Positions 24,803 through 38,894 of a stretch of DNA of 64,000 nucleotides are shown in pieces (the first letter of the stretch is position 1; each line of letters starts with the position of its first letter). Source of the DNA: Amphiura filiformis (Eukaryota; Echinodermata; Ophiuroidea; Amphilepidida; Amphiuridae); contig NC_092642.1 in NCBI RefSeq assembly GCF_039555335.1, positions 9,868,752 to 9,932,751 on the forward strand. The letters are read 5' to 3'. The notes below the pieces were generated by a model, which ran no database searches, had not been told where the DNA came from, and saw nothing but the letters and a program-made list of their open reading frames with translations. A program made the position numbers and the translations under genes.

Positions 24803-25318
24803 AAGTGGTTCATTAGGATGCTCCCTCCCTGAAACGTAAGTGTGAGATTTTGAACCCCTCCTCCCCTAACGAAAGGACTTTCGTTAATAGGACGTCATCG
24901 AACTTGATTTGTTCCTATAGTCAACAATGGTCAAATATATTTTGTTTTGTTTTCCGTGTTGCACAGCAGCTTTGGTAATATGTTTCCCAAATCTCTGGAT
25001 TTGGAATCAATCGTCAACTTCAAAAGACACTCATTCAGTGAGTTGTTACACCAAATCAACACTTCAATCATACGCAACCCACAACAGGAATATACCCATG
25101 TACCGCAAATTAGTTTTACATTGATCGATTCAGACTAACGAAACTATGTAACACTTTGAAAAAGGGAAGCAACATATTAAGACATATGTCTACTGAATAA
25201 AATGCAATTGCGGTATATGCATAGGTGTAAAATGATCGATTCTCAAGATTTATTCGAAGAAGAGAGTTGAAATGGTGTTGTTGTTCGATCGGTCATCTGT
25301 CAGATGATCTCAGGTTCT
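24803..25318. repeat. Right arm of the large inverted pair
   Basis: Mirror of 19948-20553. The outer end GATCTCAGGTTCT matches AGAACCTGAGATC at the left, and a shortened pyrimidine tract (TCTTCATCTTCTTTTACTGC) follows, as the complement of the purine tract outside the left arm. Together they could be terminal inverted repeats of one element of about 5.4 kb, or two copies of one shorter element in opposite orientation. The segment between encodes no recognisable transposase. Confidence 0.85.
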
Positions 25319-25379
25319 ACATGTTACTTAATCTTCATCTTCTTTTACTGCTTTTCAAATGTTTATGAAAAAAAGATCC

Positions 25380-25615
25380 TAAGCTTTATTATTATGACAG
25401 TGTCATCTTAGCTCATTCTACAGCTGGTTCACATTGTGCTCATTGAATCTAAAAATCTTAAAATGTAATTTGCGCAAATATGTTTTATCAACTAGTTTTA
25501 ATTATGTGTATTTTATTCTTTAATTGCTTTACTATTGATGTTATTGTGTTGATGTTTGTACCCATCTGAGCAGACAACCCTGGTGAAATATGGTGAAATA
25601 AATAAATAATAAGCA
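25380..25615 (+). mobile_element. Possible non-LTR retrotransposon 3' end
   Basis: TACCCATCTGAGCAGACAAC, then TGGTGAAATATGGTGAAATA, ends in (AATA)n, the usual form of a short-tailed LINE 3' terminus. No coding part remains. Confidence 0.45.
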
Positions 25616-25621
25616 AAATTG

Positions 25622-25915
25622 AGCAGTCAAGTTAGCTCAATCGACAAGGCGTTCGACTATGGTGCGAGAGGTTGAGGGTTCGAATCCTGACGGTGGTATA
25701 GCATGCTCACGTGTAAATGCTGAGTTGGCATGAATTTCCCCTGGACAAGGAACTTACTGCCAATTGTCTCGTTGTAACCCGTACGAAACTCGGGGAGTTG
25801 ATTCTGGCTGCGAAAGTCAATTGTGGAATGTCTAGGGTGTCGGCTTCTTAGCTGCAAGTCCCTGTTTTGTTGTTTAATGGTTTGTGGAATATTATGGGCC
25901 ATAGTGGTCAGCATT
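25622..25915 (+). mobile_element. tRNA-derived SINE
   Basis: Box A GTTAGCTCAATCGA and box B GGGTTCGAATCC are spaced as in a tRNA. An anticodon-like loop CTATGGT sits between them, but several stems mispair. The body continues through GGACAAGGAACTTACTGCC and CGTACGAAACTCGGGGAG to about 25915. Confidence 0.75.
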
Positions 25916-28192
25916 AACAAAGAATGCAGTAAAATGGAAAGTCATGAAAGGAACCTTTAATAATCGCTGCAGAACTATGCGAATTTGACGCGGTATCTTT
26001 GAGGCAAATTAAAATCAAAGTTTATATGTTTCATCACTGTACTACAAATCCTGCTTATCCAATCAATAAGCGATAGAAGTTAAACATTGTTTTGAAGTCA
26101 ATAACAGTGATTTTATACGTTGTTACAAAATGATTCCACTTCATGCTTATATGTTAGTATTTGTCGGCGATCTTTACCACTCTGTGCCAGAACATGTTAT
26201 GAAGGGTTACCCTTATGGAACAGCATTAACATAGTAAATCTCATACATATCAATAGTTTCAATACAATTCTCCTTACACTTTCAAATAACTACTTGATGC
26301 AATTGATGCAAAAAGGTTGCCGAAACTTATTTGACATCAATTATCATTCGAAACTTTGTTGTGGCTAAAGTTCACTCTTTAAAAACAGAACATAGTTACA
26401 ATTTAATCTCATACATATTTGACCTCAAATCTTTGGATGGAAACCCTTCAAAATAACTGTAAAATATTTACTATCTTGAAGATGTATCTGATGTAAAGAG
26501 GTTGCCGACACTTGTTTGGTAAGTGTTTGTGTTAATGGATGAACAGATCACTCGGTTCGATGGGCACTGTAGGCATACTTTGCGGTAAAATAACAACATT
26601 TTTGGTGAAAGGAGAGAAAATGGTATAGTTAAAAACACCCTCTTTAGCCAATGTGTTAGCATAAATCAACACCGCTTTTGGCACGAGCCTATGTTTACCT
26701 TTATTTTGACTGGTTATAAATTAAGGACACGTGGGAAATATTATGAAATTCTATGGGATGTTTTGATGCTTTGCATACATATGTCGGATAGTCATGATAG
26801 TCGGAGAAGCAAATTAATATATGGAGCGTTTGGTGGATGTGAAAAGAGCCGTTTGAAAGTAGATACCTTTGTATACCAATTATTTACTGAGCAAATGTGT
26901 CCACAAAAAAACAGGTGTGTTACAATATACAGCAGACCTAAGAAATGCTTCTAGGCAATGAAACATATTTGTTCTTCTATCATTTTTCACTAAGAGTGCG
27001 GACAAAACATGATTGTTGCAAATATAGGAGAAAGTCAAGTATACTGGGTAAGGTTTCCCTCGTGATATCCCCACGATATTTTACAATAAATTTGCAAATA
27101 ATACTTTTGGGGCCTGAGACCATAATACCTCAGTTTGGGGCCTATTCTAATGTTCTCCTTGATTTTGTACCCTGGCTACCTGACTAATTGATAATATTAT
27201 GACTTTGATATTAATGCTTAAATCAACCTACATAATTAAAAAAGATCATTCCTTAAACTATCATGTGATATAAGAATGCTACATGCAAACACGTGCCCTT
27301 AATTCTTCAAAAAGCAATGACGATGCGATGCGACCAATTGAAAGAGTATTTATTATTGTGTTATTATCTCCCTTACCTTTAATCAAATAATTACGACTTG
27401 AGTGACGGTACGTCAAAATCAGTAAATCACATGTTGCCATCGCTCATGAAAGCCGCCCTTTTGGGATACATTAGGCAATTTTTCACATACAATTGTAACA
27501 TATGTAAGGAACTACTTTGCTTCTGGAACAATAAAATGGACTTCGGCAAATTGTCACTACCAGACATTTGAGTATAGGGAATTTCGTTTAACAGAAAATA
27601 GTAAAGTGAAATTTTGGGCGCTGGTGATATTTTGGGTGCTTTATCACTGTGAGCCCCGCGGTTTTTTGCAATCATCAGTGAAAGTCATGGCAACTTCGGA
27701 AAGAAGATGGTCAGTATGAAGAGTTTGTTTGGAATCAAAGGAAAGGTTACTGCCGACAAATGATCGAGGTTTACTGTGCACGGTCGAATGATCAAGGCTT
27801 GATTCTTGGAAAATCCATGTTTATAAAGATGAATGTATAATCAACAAATACAAATATGACGTCTACCCCAGGCTCCTGAGTGGTATCAGTTACCTGAATG
27901 AATCATATTGTAAACTTGTTATAACAAATTATCTTCGTTAAAATATGCCGTTAAAATTTTTCCAATAATTGGCCATTAAATTGAGACGATATTAGTTAAA
28001 TAATAACAAAAGGTTCTTCCGAAAAAGTATCGGAAATAATCCCATTATGTACAAGTAGCAGCTAAAAAAACAATTCATTTTTGTTGCTCAGAAAAAACCC
28101 AAAACATAAACACACGCTCAGACTTGAAAAACAAAAAATAACCCTTTTCTTTTTCTTAGGTCAATAATATTTTTTAATGGACAAAAAGGTAA
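25916..28192. other. Non-coding; one decayed histone stem-loop
   Basis: No gene recognised. At 26852-26837 the minus strand reads GGCTCTTTTCACATCC preceded by CAAAC and followed by ACC: the 5' stem half, loop and flanks of the histone signal are intact, but two bases of the 3' stem half are changed. Confidence 0.45.
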
Positions 28193-29472
<1,280 letters not shown>

Positions 29473-30392
29473 AACTCGTAAATTTCAACCATTTAAATTT
29501 GTTTCCTACAAAATTAGACAAGATCCGCGTGCATTGGTTATACAGGATACTCCGCATCTTAAAACTTTGTTTTGAAAGTATCTTACGTATTTTGTGCCTG
29601 AAGAAACACAATAAGACGGTGACCCTTGAATACTCTTGATGCGATGACATATGAACAAATTCCCGGGGAAAAATGCGTGTTCTGTTGGAAATAAGGTGGA
29701 GATGGAGCTAGAGAATGTAAACATAGAAGGTGCGGAAGTTTATTTTCGGTTGACAGTATCCGACAAAAAGGTCACACCAAGAAGTACAACCATGACAACA
29801 GCATTTATGAGAAAAGGGTGCTTATACGAGGGTCACTCAATAAGTTCTGCCGCAGCTCTTGTAAATTTGTTCTCTATCACCTATACAAAATAGGCAACTT
29901 TACATTTATATTGATGCCTATTCCAGATTTTTGCAGGTACTCCTCGCAACCAAAATACGATTTGATACGCCGGAAACGGGAAAATATTTAAGCCTACATA
30001 AAATTGTGTATGTATCCTTGCAGGTGTTATGATTATAACGGATTGTAATTGAAACAATATCAAATGTGTAAACCAAACAGAAAAAAATACCAGCAATATA
30101 AATGCATTTAAAATTTTTGTACGTACCAGCATCCAAGCTATAATGTAATGTCTGTCTTTCAAAGCATGGGAATCTTCTGGATACCATATGTATAAAATGA
30201 CTTTTATTGTTCAGTCTCAGAGCTGAAAGTTAAAAATAAATATTCACATTATCTTACACAGTGTTTAAATATCAAGTGCCATTTTAGCAAAATGCTACCG
30301 ACCGACCCTGACTGTGAAGGTCCAAGGGCAATTTATTTTGTTATTTTTAAGCCCTACAATCCTTATCTGGTGTTTGTTAATGTGGATCACTT

Positions 30393-30420
30393 GTTTTATT
30401 TATTTATTTATTTATTTTTT
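30393..30420. repeat. (TTTA)n microsatellite
   Basis: Short uninterrupted array. Confidence 0.9.
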
Positions 30421-30532
30421 CATTTTGTTGTCATTTTACATAATTTTAAACAATTTTTTTTATAATGTCTGCTTCAATTTAAGCCATCTGAAGTGACCAA
30501 AATGGTATTAAGTCACTTTAATTTGGTCTACT

Positions 30533-30610
30533 TATGTCTTCTTTGTAGATTAAATATATGTATACAAGTATTTAATCTACATACAGATATTTAATCTGCA
30601 AAGAAGACAT
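30533..30610. repeat. Hairpin with 24-bp arms
   Basis: ATGTCTTCTTTGTAGATTAA is inverted at 30591-30610 (with ATAT on the inner side) around about 30 AT-rich bases; a single mismatch is seen. Confidence 0.85.
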
Positions 30611-31609
30611 ATTAAAGTATACAGATTTTCTCTGTTTCCGATGCATAAATCCTGAATTCAATTTTACTTTGTCTACAATGAATGGGAAATATTGAAATAA
30701 ATATTCACATAAGCTATACAAGTCCCACGGTTATAATCATGGAAAATATGAAACACCTATACTATTTGCAAAAGCAGAGGTATGAGTGTTGAGGCAGAAC
30801 ATTTTGAATGACCCTCGTCTTTTTAATAATCATGGTAATAGGGGCGCTTACAAGTTAGCATATTGCGCTTATATACTATTATTATTTCTTGGGTTCTGAG
30901 GAGTGTCGGTTAGAACAGACAATAAATGTGTCGCCAATCTATTTAAATAAATAGAACAATTAACCTGTTTAATATATGCAATTTTCACATAAAATATACA
31001 AACTGCAAAGAATTGCGGAACCGGAGCTGAAGATGTGTTTGTAAGCAAAGTAAGATTTGTTTGTTTTAACTTGAAACGCCGTGATTGAGATATGATTAAT
31101 TATGTTACACGTCTATTCTTATACAGTTGATGTCTAAATAAGCATGGTAATATCTTGATTTCTAGCCAAATCTGTGCAGCATGGAAGACCCTGTAAGCCT
31201 GATTGTATGAATCATACTAGAAAATAAAAGTCTCCGTATTCCTGAAGAAGAATATAGCGGGTGTAAAATCCGCCAGGATGATTTAGTGAAATGACGGATT
31301 GATGACATAAACTAAACTTCAGATTTTATATAATGAGACATTTTAAAGATTAAAACAAATTTTAGCTAACGTACCAACCAGGCATTTGCCTGATTGCTTT
31401 GATTTTTCCTGATCTTTCTGAATTTATCTTGTCACAATATTGTTGCATCCACCCCACTTACTTGTACAGGGCCCATTTGTGACCTTTTCCCTTTTATGTT
31501 TTGATGAGCACATTTCAAAGTCTTGATTTTGTTAGCCCATGAAGTCCAGCCAATATACTTGCATGCTTAGAGGCCTAACTAAGTTATTGGTATGGGCATA
31601 TCTCAAAAG

Positions 31610-32050
31610 GCCAAAAAGGTATGACTGAGTGGTGTCAAAAATATTTTCCCTAGAAAATATTTTCCCTAACGGGGTGACACTCCTCATAATTTGGGTCTTT
31701 TTTAAATTAAATATCTCGAAAACTAAGCAAGGTATGACTCCCGGGGGTTTCCATGCCCTGGGTGACACTCCTTAAAAGACCCAGATCAGTATTCAAATTC
31801 GGAGTTTTTTTTAAAATTAAATTTCGAAAAAAATGTGTGACTCCTGAGTGGTAATGAAAGAGAAAAATGTAAAGAATGTATATATTACTCCTACTAGTTT
31901 AACGTTAAAGTTGCGCCACTTTTGAGGTATTTTAATTAAACATCTCAAAAAGTAAAAAGGTGTGACCCCGGGTGATGCAAAATGAAAGAGAAAAAAGTTA
32001 CAGATTACAAATATAAAACAAAAATGACCGGGGGTTCTACTCTTTGAAAA
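31610..32050. repeat. Degenerate tandem repeat (GGTRTGACTCC units)
   Basis: Repeating blocks contain GGTGTGACTCC or GGTATGACTCC, an AAATTAAATATCTCGAAAA segment and AATGAAAGAGAAAAA. Units of about 80-130 bases are heavily diverged. No coding potential. Confidence 0.6.
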
Positions 32051-33039
32051 GCGAGGCGGTGCAGCAATCGCTCTTTTTTAATTGTTGATACATTTTATCA
32101 TCATGAATATCGACACCTTTCAAATTGAAATAATTTTAGAACCTTCACCACGATCATGACGATATGAGTCAACGTAGTCAGGTTAGATCTTGTAATTTGG
32201 CTCACTATAACCTTATTCACAGCCATCCGTCGGACCTTGTGTAGGGACACCATTATTATTCATAAAGTTGATGAAAGAATTGTCTTTCCCAAAGCTTTCC
32301 TACCCAATTTAATGCACTTGCAATTGAAATTCTCAACACATCCAATGACTACAAATTTCCTGTGATTTGGTCTGCATGCACTTGTACGGATTAAGCTCTA
32401 ATGATTTTGAAAAGGACAATGTATTTACAAGTGACTCATTTTATTGCAAAATGTGCACAATTTTGTATTCGGAAATGCTAAACTTTACAGTAATTGTGTA
32501 TTATGCTTTAACTAATATCCCGTATTATTATGTTAAACAGAATTTTATTAGAAAGACGGAATCATTGCAAGTATGGCAATATTATCAGATTATTATATTA
32601 TCTCATAGGGCCTAGCAGGTCATCAAATCAAATAAATTACATTGTGTATAGATATATTTAAAACTTATTAGAGAGAGCTATAATAATCATTTTTTCTCCT
32701 TTGAAAATCGCAGCAAATTCGGAAGAAGAAATTGGAGCAATTGCTATTTTATTAAGCCATGGAATAGGGCGAGATATGAACAATTATCAAAAGAAAGTTA
32801 GTTTCACCATTTCAAATTAAACAACAGCACAATACGACAACATATTATTGCAGGTTATCAAAGAATAGAATCAGAGAGTGGCTTTCAGCTAACAATTCAA
32901 ACACAAAGTATGAAGCTCTTGTGCTTCCCAGACCCAGTTATTGTGATTTGTGACATGTGATAACTGCATTACTATACACTCCAGAACCGAATAGAACGTC
33001 TTCCAAATCGGGCTGATGGGAGAGTTATCTTCAGGGTAT
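32051..33039. other. Non-coding, no recognised feature
   Basis: No supported feature. Confidence 0.4.
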
Positions 33040-33047
33040 CTGTTCGC

Positions 33048-33465
33048 CAGGGGCGTAGCCAGCTTTCTTGGTCAGGGGGGGGCAAAATAAAATTTCGGGG
33101 GGCACAGACGAAAAAAAATTGCAATTGCATCATACAATACATAGAGACTGTATGTCTTCGAGGTTCCCGAAAAGGGCCTTATTGGGATGATGTGCGCGAG
33201 TAGCGCGAAAAAAATCGTATTTTACACTATTTTCGGCCATTATCCGGCTAAAAAAGGGCTTTATTGTTACAATGTGCGCGCGTAGCGCGGAAAAATTTTG
33301 TATTTTACACTATTTTGGCCCTGAATTTTGCTCCTTGCCCTTTTTCTTTTCCTTTGCCCTCCTGATTTTCTCTTTTCATTTTTTGTCAGAGGGGCACTTT
33401 TTCTTTCATTTTTTTGTCAGGGGAGGCACTCTGCCCCACCTGCCCCCCCGCTGGCTACGCTACTG
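33048..33465. mobile_element. hAT-like non-autonomous element with perfect 8-bp target duplication
   Basis: Ends CAGGGGCGTAGCCAGC and, inverted at the right, CAGTAGCGTAGCCAGC. The 8 bases CTGTTCGC flank both sides (33040-33047 and 33466-33473). An 8-bp duplication is the mark of the hAT superfamily. Inside, a unit of about 95 bp containing GCGCGTAGCGCG, then TTTTACACTATTTT, occurs twice. No transposase is encoded. Confidence 0.92.
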
Positions 33466-33473
33466 CTGTTCGC

Positions 33474-35126
33474 ACACCTTCTTCATTTATATAGAGACAG
33501 GCTTGGCTGGAAGTTCCTAAGTGATCATAAAATACATCTTTAAGGTTAGCAACTATTTTACACTGTTGCGATTTGGTAGTTCACAGCATCTTACGAATGG
33601 TAGTGACCTTTGGCAAAAATTGCATTGATCATTTCATAGCAAGTGTGTAGAAGATCATATATATACTTTTGTAGGTTCTGTAGTTCTTGAGTTATGTTGT
33701 AACATGTTGTAACTGAAACTGAAACAAACAACAACACCTTTGTAAAACGTATATGTACATAACTCATTAACAACAATAGGCCTAAACGTGATAAATCAAG
33801 CAAGATTTCAAAGTATATGATTTGTAGAATTAACTTTTGCAAAACATCAAACTGTTATTATATGAGTGTCAGTGCAATTTACATAAAGTCGTAGGAAAAT
33901 GTATCCCAAAACGGTTGAACCTGTCTAATTCGTATGTCCACACCAACATGATAAAGGGAGAAACTTTGAACGAACTAACAACATTGTTAATGCAAATCGT
34001 TAAGCGAGCAAACTTTCATTGTTACATATATGCGAAGGAATGTCTCTACAGGTATCGAAATGATTAGTACCCATCAATTTTGATGTTTATTGAAAAGTCT
34101 GCCTCTTGCAAATGCAACATTGGATCCAGAATGTATAGTTTATGACTTTTTACACAATTAATCTACATATTATTTGGATCTTATGTTGAATTTTGATGTG
34201 TCAGACTCATCCATTATCAATGAAAACTGATAGGTACCAATCATTTTGATACAGCTTGTATTTGAAATGGGAAAAGGCCTGCATATTGCTAAATTCCATA
34301 AAGTAGGGCACTGTGAAGTAGGGTAAAAAGCTCAAATTTGGTGGAAATGACCATATAGGCCTACTTATATCTATTGGCCTAAATTATCTATTAAGAAGTC
34401 CTAATTTTGTCACATTTTGATCCTTAAATCTCCCTAGGTCGAACGGTATACCGTATTTAAACGGACAATGACCCTATGGTCAAATCAGTCCAGGGTATAT
34501 GTAACTAATAAGAAATAGACGCCGTTTTGATTTAGTTGACCAAATAGACTTCAAACTCTGTCAAATAAAATACTTTCATATTATTAGGCGTGACTAAAAA
34601 CAAGAGATTTAATTAATGTCTACGTATTGGCCCGGTCAATGTGACCTATATGAGTAAGAGTGTAGGCTCGCCTCAGCCGTAGGCTAACTAGTTTAACCCA
34701 GAAGGCACTTGTGTTGCCGTCAAGTAGACTACAAGCAAAACAATTTTGAAAATAAATTCGTGCAAAATTTCAAGTTCAAAATGCTAAATGCTAAAAATTC
34801 TCATGCTATTTTAACAAAGCATTCAATGAGTGAAAACTCGTCTGGTCATTTATTTTACACCTGTAGCTCCTTCTGGTCTAAAGCCAAAATGTGCACCCAG
34901 ATGATGTGCGATTGCTCACAGCGACGCCCCCAATTTTCGTTGAAATAGTACTTTCACGATTATTGTAATACCCAATGGTGTACTTACCCTGTGAAAAACT
35001 AAGCATGAACTGCTGTATAATTACAGTAAAATTAAGAGTTTTAATTACTTTCGCCAAGCATTGATACACACGATGTATAGGCGGACGATACAGGCGCTGG
35101 AATAAAACTGCGATTTTCTCCGTTTT
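33474..35126. other. Non-coding, no recognised gene
   Basis: Short open frames only; no element ends recognised. Confidence 0.4.
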
Positions 35127-35403
35127 ATACCTCATATGTGACCATCCACCACAACTGAGCCCGGATGTCTCCAGTGCCACTATTGAGATATATGCTCCAT
35201 TGAACTTAACAATAAACAATAGGAAGCAAAGGATTTATTGACTGTTTTATTGATTTTTCACTACTTAAATGACAAGTAGGCCTACTATAGACATGATATA
35301 CATCATTTTAAAGCTAATTTCAAGCAGAATATTTTGGTTGAATATCTCAAAAATGATGATTGGCGACTTCAGGGCTCAGTTGTGCTGGATGGTCACATAT
35401 AGT
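35127..35403. mobile_element. MITE with about 30-bp inverted ends
   Basis: ATATGTGACCATCCACCACA, then ACTGAGCCC, at the left is inverted at the right (GGGCTCAGTTGTGCTGGATG, then GTCACATAT). The interior is AT-rich and not palindromic. Confidence 0.82.
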
Positions 35404-36029
35404 GAAAACCAGCAACATTTGGGGAAATCTCTATTTTGAATGCAAATGGCACATTATTGCTTCAAAAACAAGGGTCGCATCCAGACAAGCCACAACGTCT
35501 TGTTTAAATATATACACGGATGTCTGTATTGATGGTAAGTATCGGCTACTTGAACTTGAAGGACAAAATTGACACTTTCCTGGTTAAATTGTGCATTTAA
35601 TTGATTGGACAAAACATTTACGCTTGCATTATAAGATACTGCAGGGGACACTGAACACCCAAAATGGTGCAAAGAGGTGTATTTAAGTTATTTTAGGGTT
35701 TTCTCATATTTAAATTCTTTAAAATTTCAGCTTCAATTTGCCATTTATTTGAAAGAAATCGGACATGCCTACTTTGTGACTTTTGAAAAGAGCAGTTTTT
35801 GTCTTCAATTTGGGCTCATTCAGCCCTGAAGTCATGGACATCTTTCATTTTCACACAACACTTAGTAAACAGTCATATAATTATTTCAATGTTAGTTTTA
35901 TTGGTAAAAAACGAAATCTTACAATGTTATGACGAAATATTGAGAGGGGGACTTATTTCTTGTGCTGTGTTTATATCATTATATTTCCCGGGTTTAGATT
36001 ATTTTATAAATTTTACCTCGAGGACTTGG
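35404..36029. other. Non-coding; open frame of uncertain meaning
   Basis: The frame 35799-36221 (140 codons) runs into the foldback copy at 36030 and has no recognisable features, so I do not call a gene. Confidence 0.4.
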
Positions 36030-36175
36030 AAATATAAAAAAAATGTCAATTTTTTAATAATTTGCCATAAATGTGTATTATCGCGAATTTCAAAAAATCA
36101 AATTATTAATCAGAAGACAATCTTCGTTTTCAGAATGCAATTCGATATGTCTGATGTGCTCTCAGGCCCCGCAAA
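36030..36175. mobile_element. Dispersed foldback family F, short copy
   Basis: AATGTCAATTTTTTAATAAT, TATCGCGAATTTCAAAAAAT and GAATGCAATTCGATATGTCT in the family order. Confidence 0.7.
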
Positions 36176-36624
36176 CTATAATGCAAAGGTGGGTGACCAT
36201 ACTTTCTCGTACTTTACTTGAACAACTTGTACTTTCTCGTACTCTCGTTTGACATATTTGATTGTGAAATACACATAGCTGATTTTGATGAAAACGTCTT
36301 ACCTCCATATTGGTCTGACCAATGGTCACTCGCAACATGCACCAGGTTGACATATCTAGGTTCAAATTGCAAAATATAATTATTTCAACACGTTTATAAT
36401 TACAAGCCATGGGAACTGTCGTAGCAAATAATGACTCATTTTTGTGAGATTCCAAATGTTTTAAAATGGTACTGAAAAATCATAAATATTTGTCATGAAA
36501 ATTACATAGGATATTAGCTTAGATTATTTTCAAAAATCAACATGTATAAAGCTTTTTGGGACACCCGGGCGCGGTGTATCATACATATCAACGTTAACTT
36601 CGTTTGGTTATTAAGGGATGGGGT

Positions 36625-36725
36625 ATGATATCAGAAAGACATTCTTCGTATTCCGAATGCAATTCGATATGTCTGATGTGCTCTCATGTCCCACAAAAAA
36701 TACTGTCGAAACGCTCAAAACGCTC
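36625..36725. mobile_element. Dispersed foldback family F, end fragment
   Basis: GATATCAGAAAGACATTCTT, GAATGCAATTCGATATGTCT and ATGTCCCACAAAAAATACTG match the outer end of the family. Confidence 0.7.
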
Positions 36726-38894
36726 ATTCCAGATCCCTTAAAACCAGGACAATATCTGAACTCTATCCAAAATTAGAAGACCGCGAGGGCTATTAATATC
36801 TGTAGGCCTAATGTGTTTTTAGCGTGATGGTGAACACTATGCCTACGCCTCCATAGCTGCATCCGATGCGCAGTAATGTTCTTCCTCATGTTCCTTGTAA
36901 GGCCATCCTTAACTGCTTAATGTCATGTTTACAAACAATCGACACAGAAAGACAATAGAAACAGGCAATGTGAGGCGCCTTGTTGTTTCCTGTCATGTTA
37001 TTCTATTCTATGCAGGTTTTTTTTTCTTATCATAAACCTAATACCGAGTGTTCCAAAGTACATGTACATTGTGAAAATATTTGTTGATGTTAATAAATAG
37101 TCTTAAATCCCTGCCATCTTGCTCTCATAGTCATAGTCATAAGCTAAATTGCTTTTCAGCTACGGAGTTTAAACTTTGCGGACAATTATTAGCTATTATT
37201 ACAAGAAGGAGAAGGGGAATAAATATATTAAATAATGTCTAAAAAAAGGACATATACATCGTTTTGTTGTAGGCCCCCTACCATCAGAATATGCGGTTCA
37301 TTTCCTACATGTAACCTTTTTATGGGACACCTTGTATATTATTTCCATCGTACATCCGATTTATACCGTATAGCAAGAGAATCAACACACACAAACAATA
37401 GGAATGGTCAAAGTGGTGTGCCTTGTTTACACCCTCCGTAAGGTTACGTACGCAGACAATGACCAATTTGGACATTTTGAGAGATGCTGGCCGGTTTTCA
37501 AAATCAATTATTGAAATTTCTAGATTACATTTTGATATTTAGGCCTATAATTCTAGTAGACCTACCGTATTTGATAGAAAGAAAACATCCGGAAGAACAT
37601 TTTAAACTTCATCTACAAATTTATGGTAACAAAATGGTTTTGTCTTCCTATATAGCAATGATAAACTTTATATGAAAACATGATCAAATCAATGATCTTA
37701 ATAATCATGTCACGTCAGGACAGCAATCTCGACCAATGCCACCCGGTCAACATACATGGTCAACCAAATAAATTGAAGCTTATGGTTCTGGAGATAATGA
37801 TGAACGAGTGTACAATGACACAGTGAACTTGTCAATTTACTCATAAGGTTATATAAAAAATCTTCAATATGTTATTCTATTTATTGAAGCGGTAAACCTG
37901 TAAAATATATTACCGATTATAGTGATTGACTAATCCCGCATCATCAATTTTCGGAACTTAATGAGGAGAGCGTGCGTGGGATCAGACGGCACGCGAACGA
38001 CCGGATATCCATCGGACGAGGCGACTTCGCACCGTCTTTGATATCCATTTTGTTTAGACAAGTAAGACAACAATAGTTTCTTTGAAAACAAAAAGTGATC
38101 TGCGTAAGGAATTCAGGTTGTACTGACCCAAGCGTTGGTGTTTGTTGACCTTTTCTTGCAAATATCAAAATTTGATCGTCTCTTAAAAATGTCGAAATGT
38201 TGGTGAAAATATCGAAATTTGACCGCTTCTCGACATTTTGAAATGTTTGCAGGGTCAACATGATCAATAATAACATAGTAGAAATTAAAGGCCTAAGTTG
38301 TATAACTCTCTTAATCCAAACCCTTGCCCCAATCTTAACACGAAAATATGTTAATGTTGACTTCTACTTCTGTTATAGCCCCACCCATTATATATACCTT
38401 AGAACTTAACCCTATATGTTTGGGGGTGGTGTTCTTGAGGCATCATCGGTCAAAATCAAGCGCGCGTTTTCAAAGCATTTTGTAACAAATAAAACAGTCA
38501 CTGTGATATTGTATTAATTTATATACCAAATCAGTTACAATTTGACATATTTTATCCTTTCCAAAAGCATGAAAAGCAAAAAGCCAAAAACGTTGAAAGA
38601 TTGGTCAGTGTCGCCCTCAGAAATGATAATATTAATAAGCTTGTGGACGCCGAAAATTGGTCATGTTCGTAAGCGTGAAATCTGTGGGCAGTACCAAGAG
38701 TCAGCTGAGAGTAGCAAAAAATAGCAAGCGACTAATGAGCCTTATAATTTGGTAATAGTAATCAAGCAAAATAAGGATAACACGGTTAATCTTTGATGTG
38801 ATACAATAAATCCGACTTCTTTATTAGTGTTTATAGTGTCAATTATTTCGGGATGACTTTTTTGTGAAGGTTAGTTTGGGTTTTAACTTACGTA
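36726..38894. other. Non-coding, no recognised gene
   Basis: Open frames up to 110 codons (37944-38276, minus) lack recognisable features. A short inverted pair at 38180-38240 (AAATGTCGAAATGTTGG against GCTTCTCGACATTTTG) is weak. Confidence 0.4.

Larger units (their letters stand above)
29827..30817. mobile_element. Mariner-like element remnant, about 28-bp inverted ends
   Basis: CGAGGGTCACTCAATAAGTT and, inverted at the right, CGAGGGTCATTCAAAATGTT, both continuing CTGCC. This is the terminal pattern of many mariner-type elements. TA precedes the left end; the right flank is TC, so its TA is lost or mutated. The 991-bp interior encodes no transposase I recognise. Confidence 0.5.

Noticed and set aside
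25625-25705. tRNA gene on the plus strand
   Set aside because: Polymerase III boxes are present, but several stems mispair and a SINE body follows.
29651-29893. 80-codon frame with fairly protein-like composition
   Set aside because: Its C-terminal part is the inverted end of a mariner-like element; no splice sites or similarity recognised.
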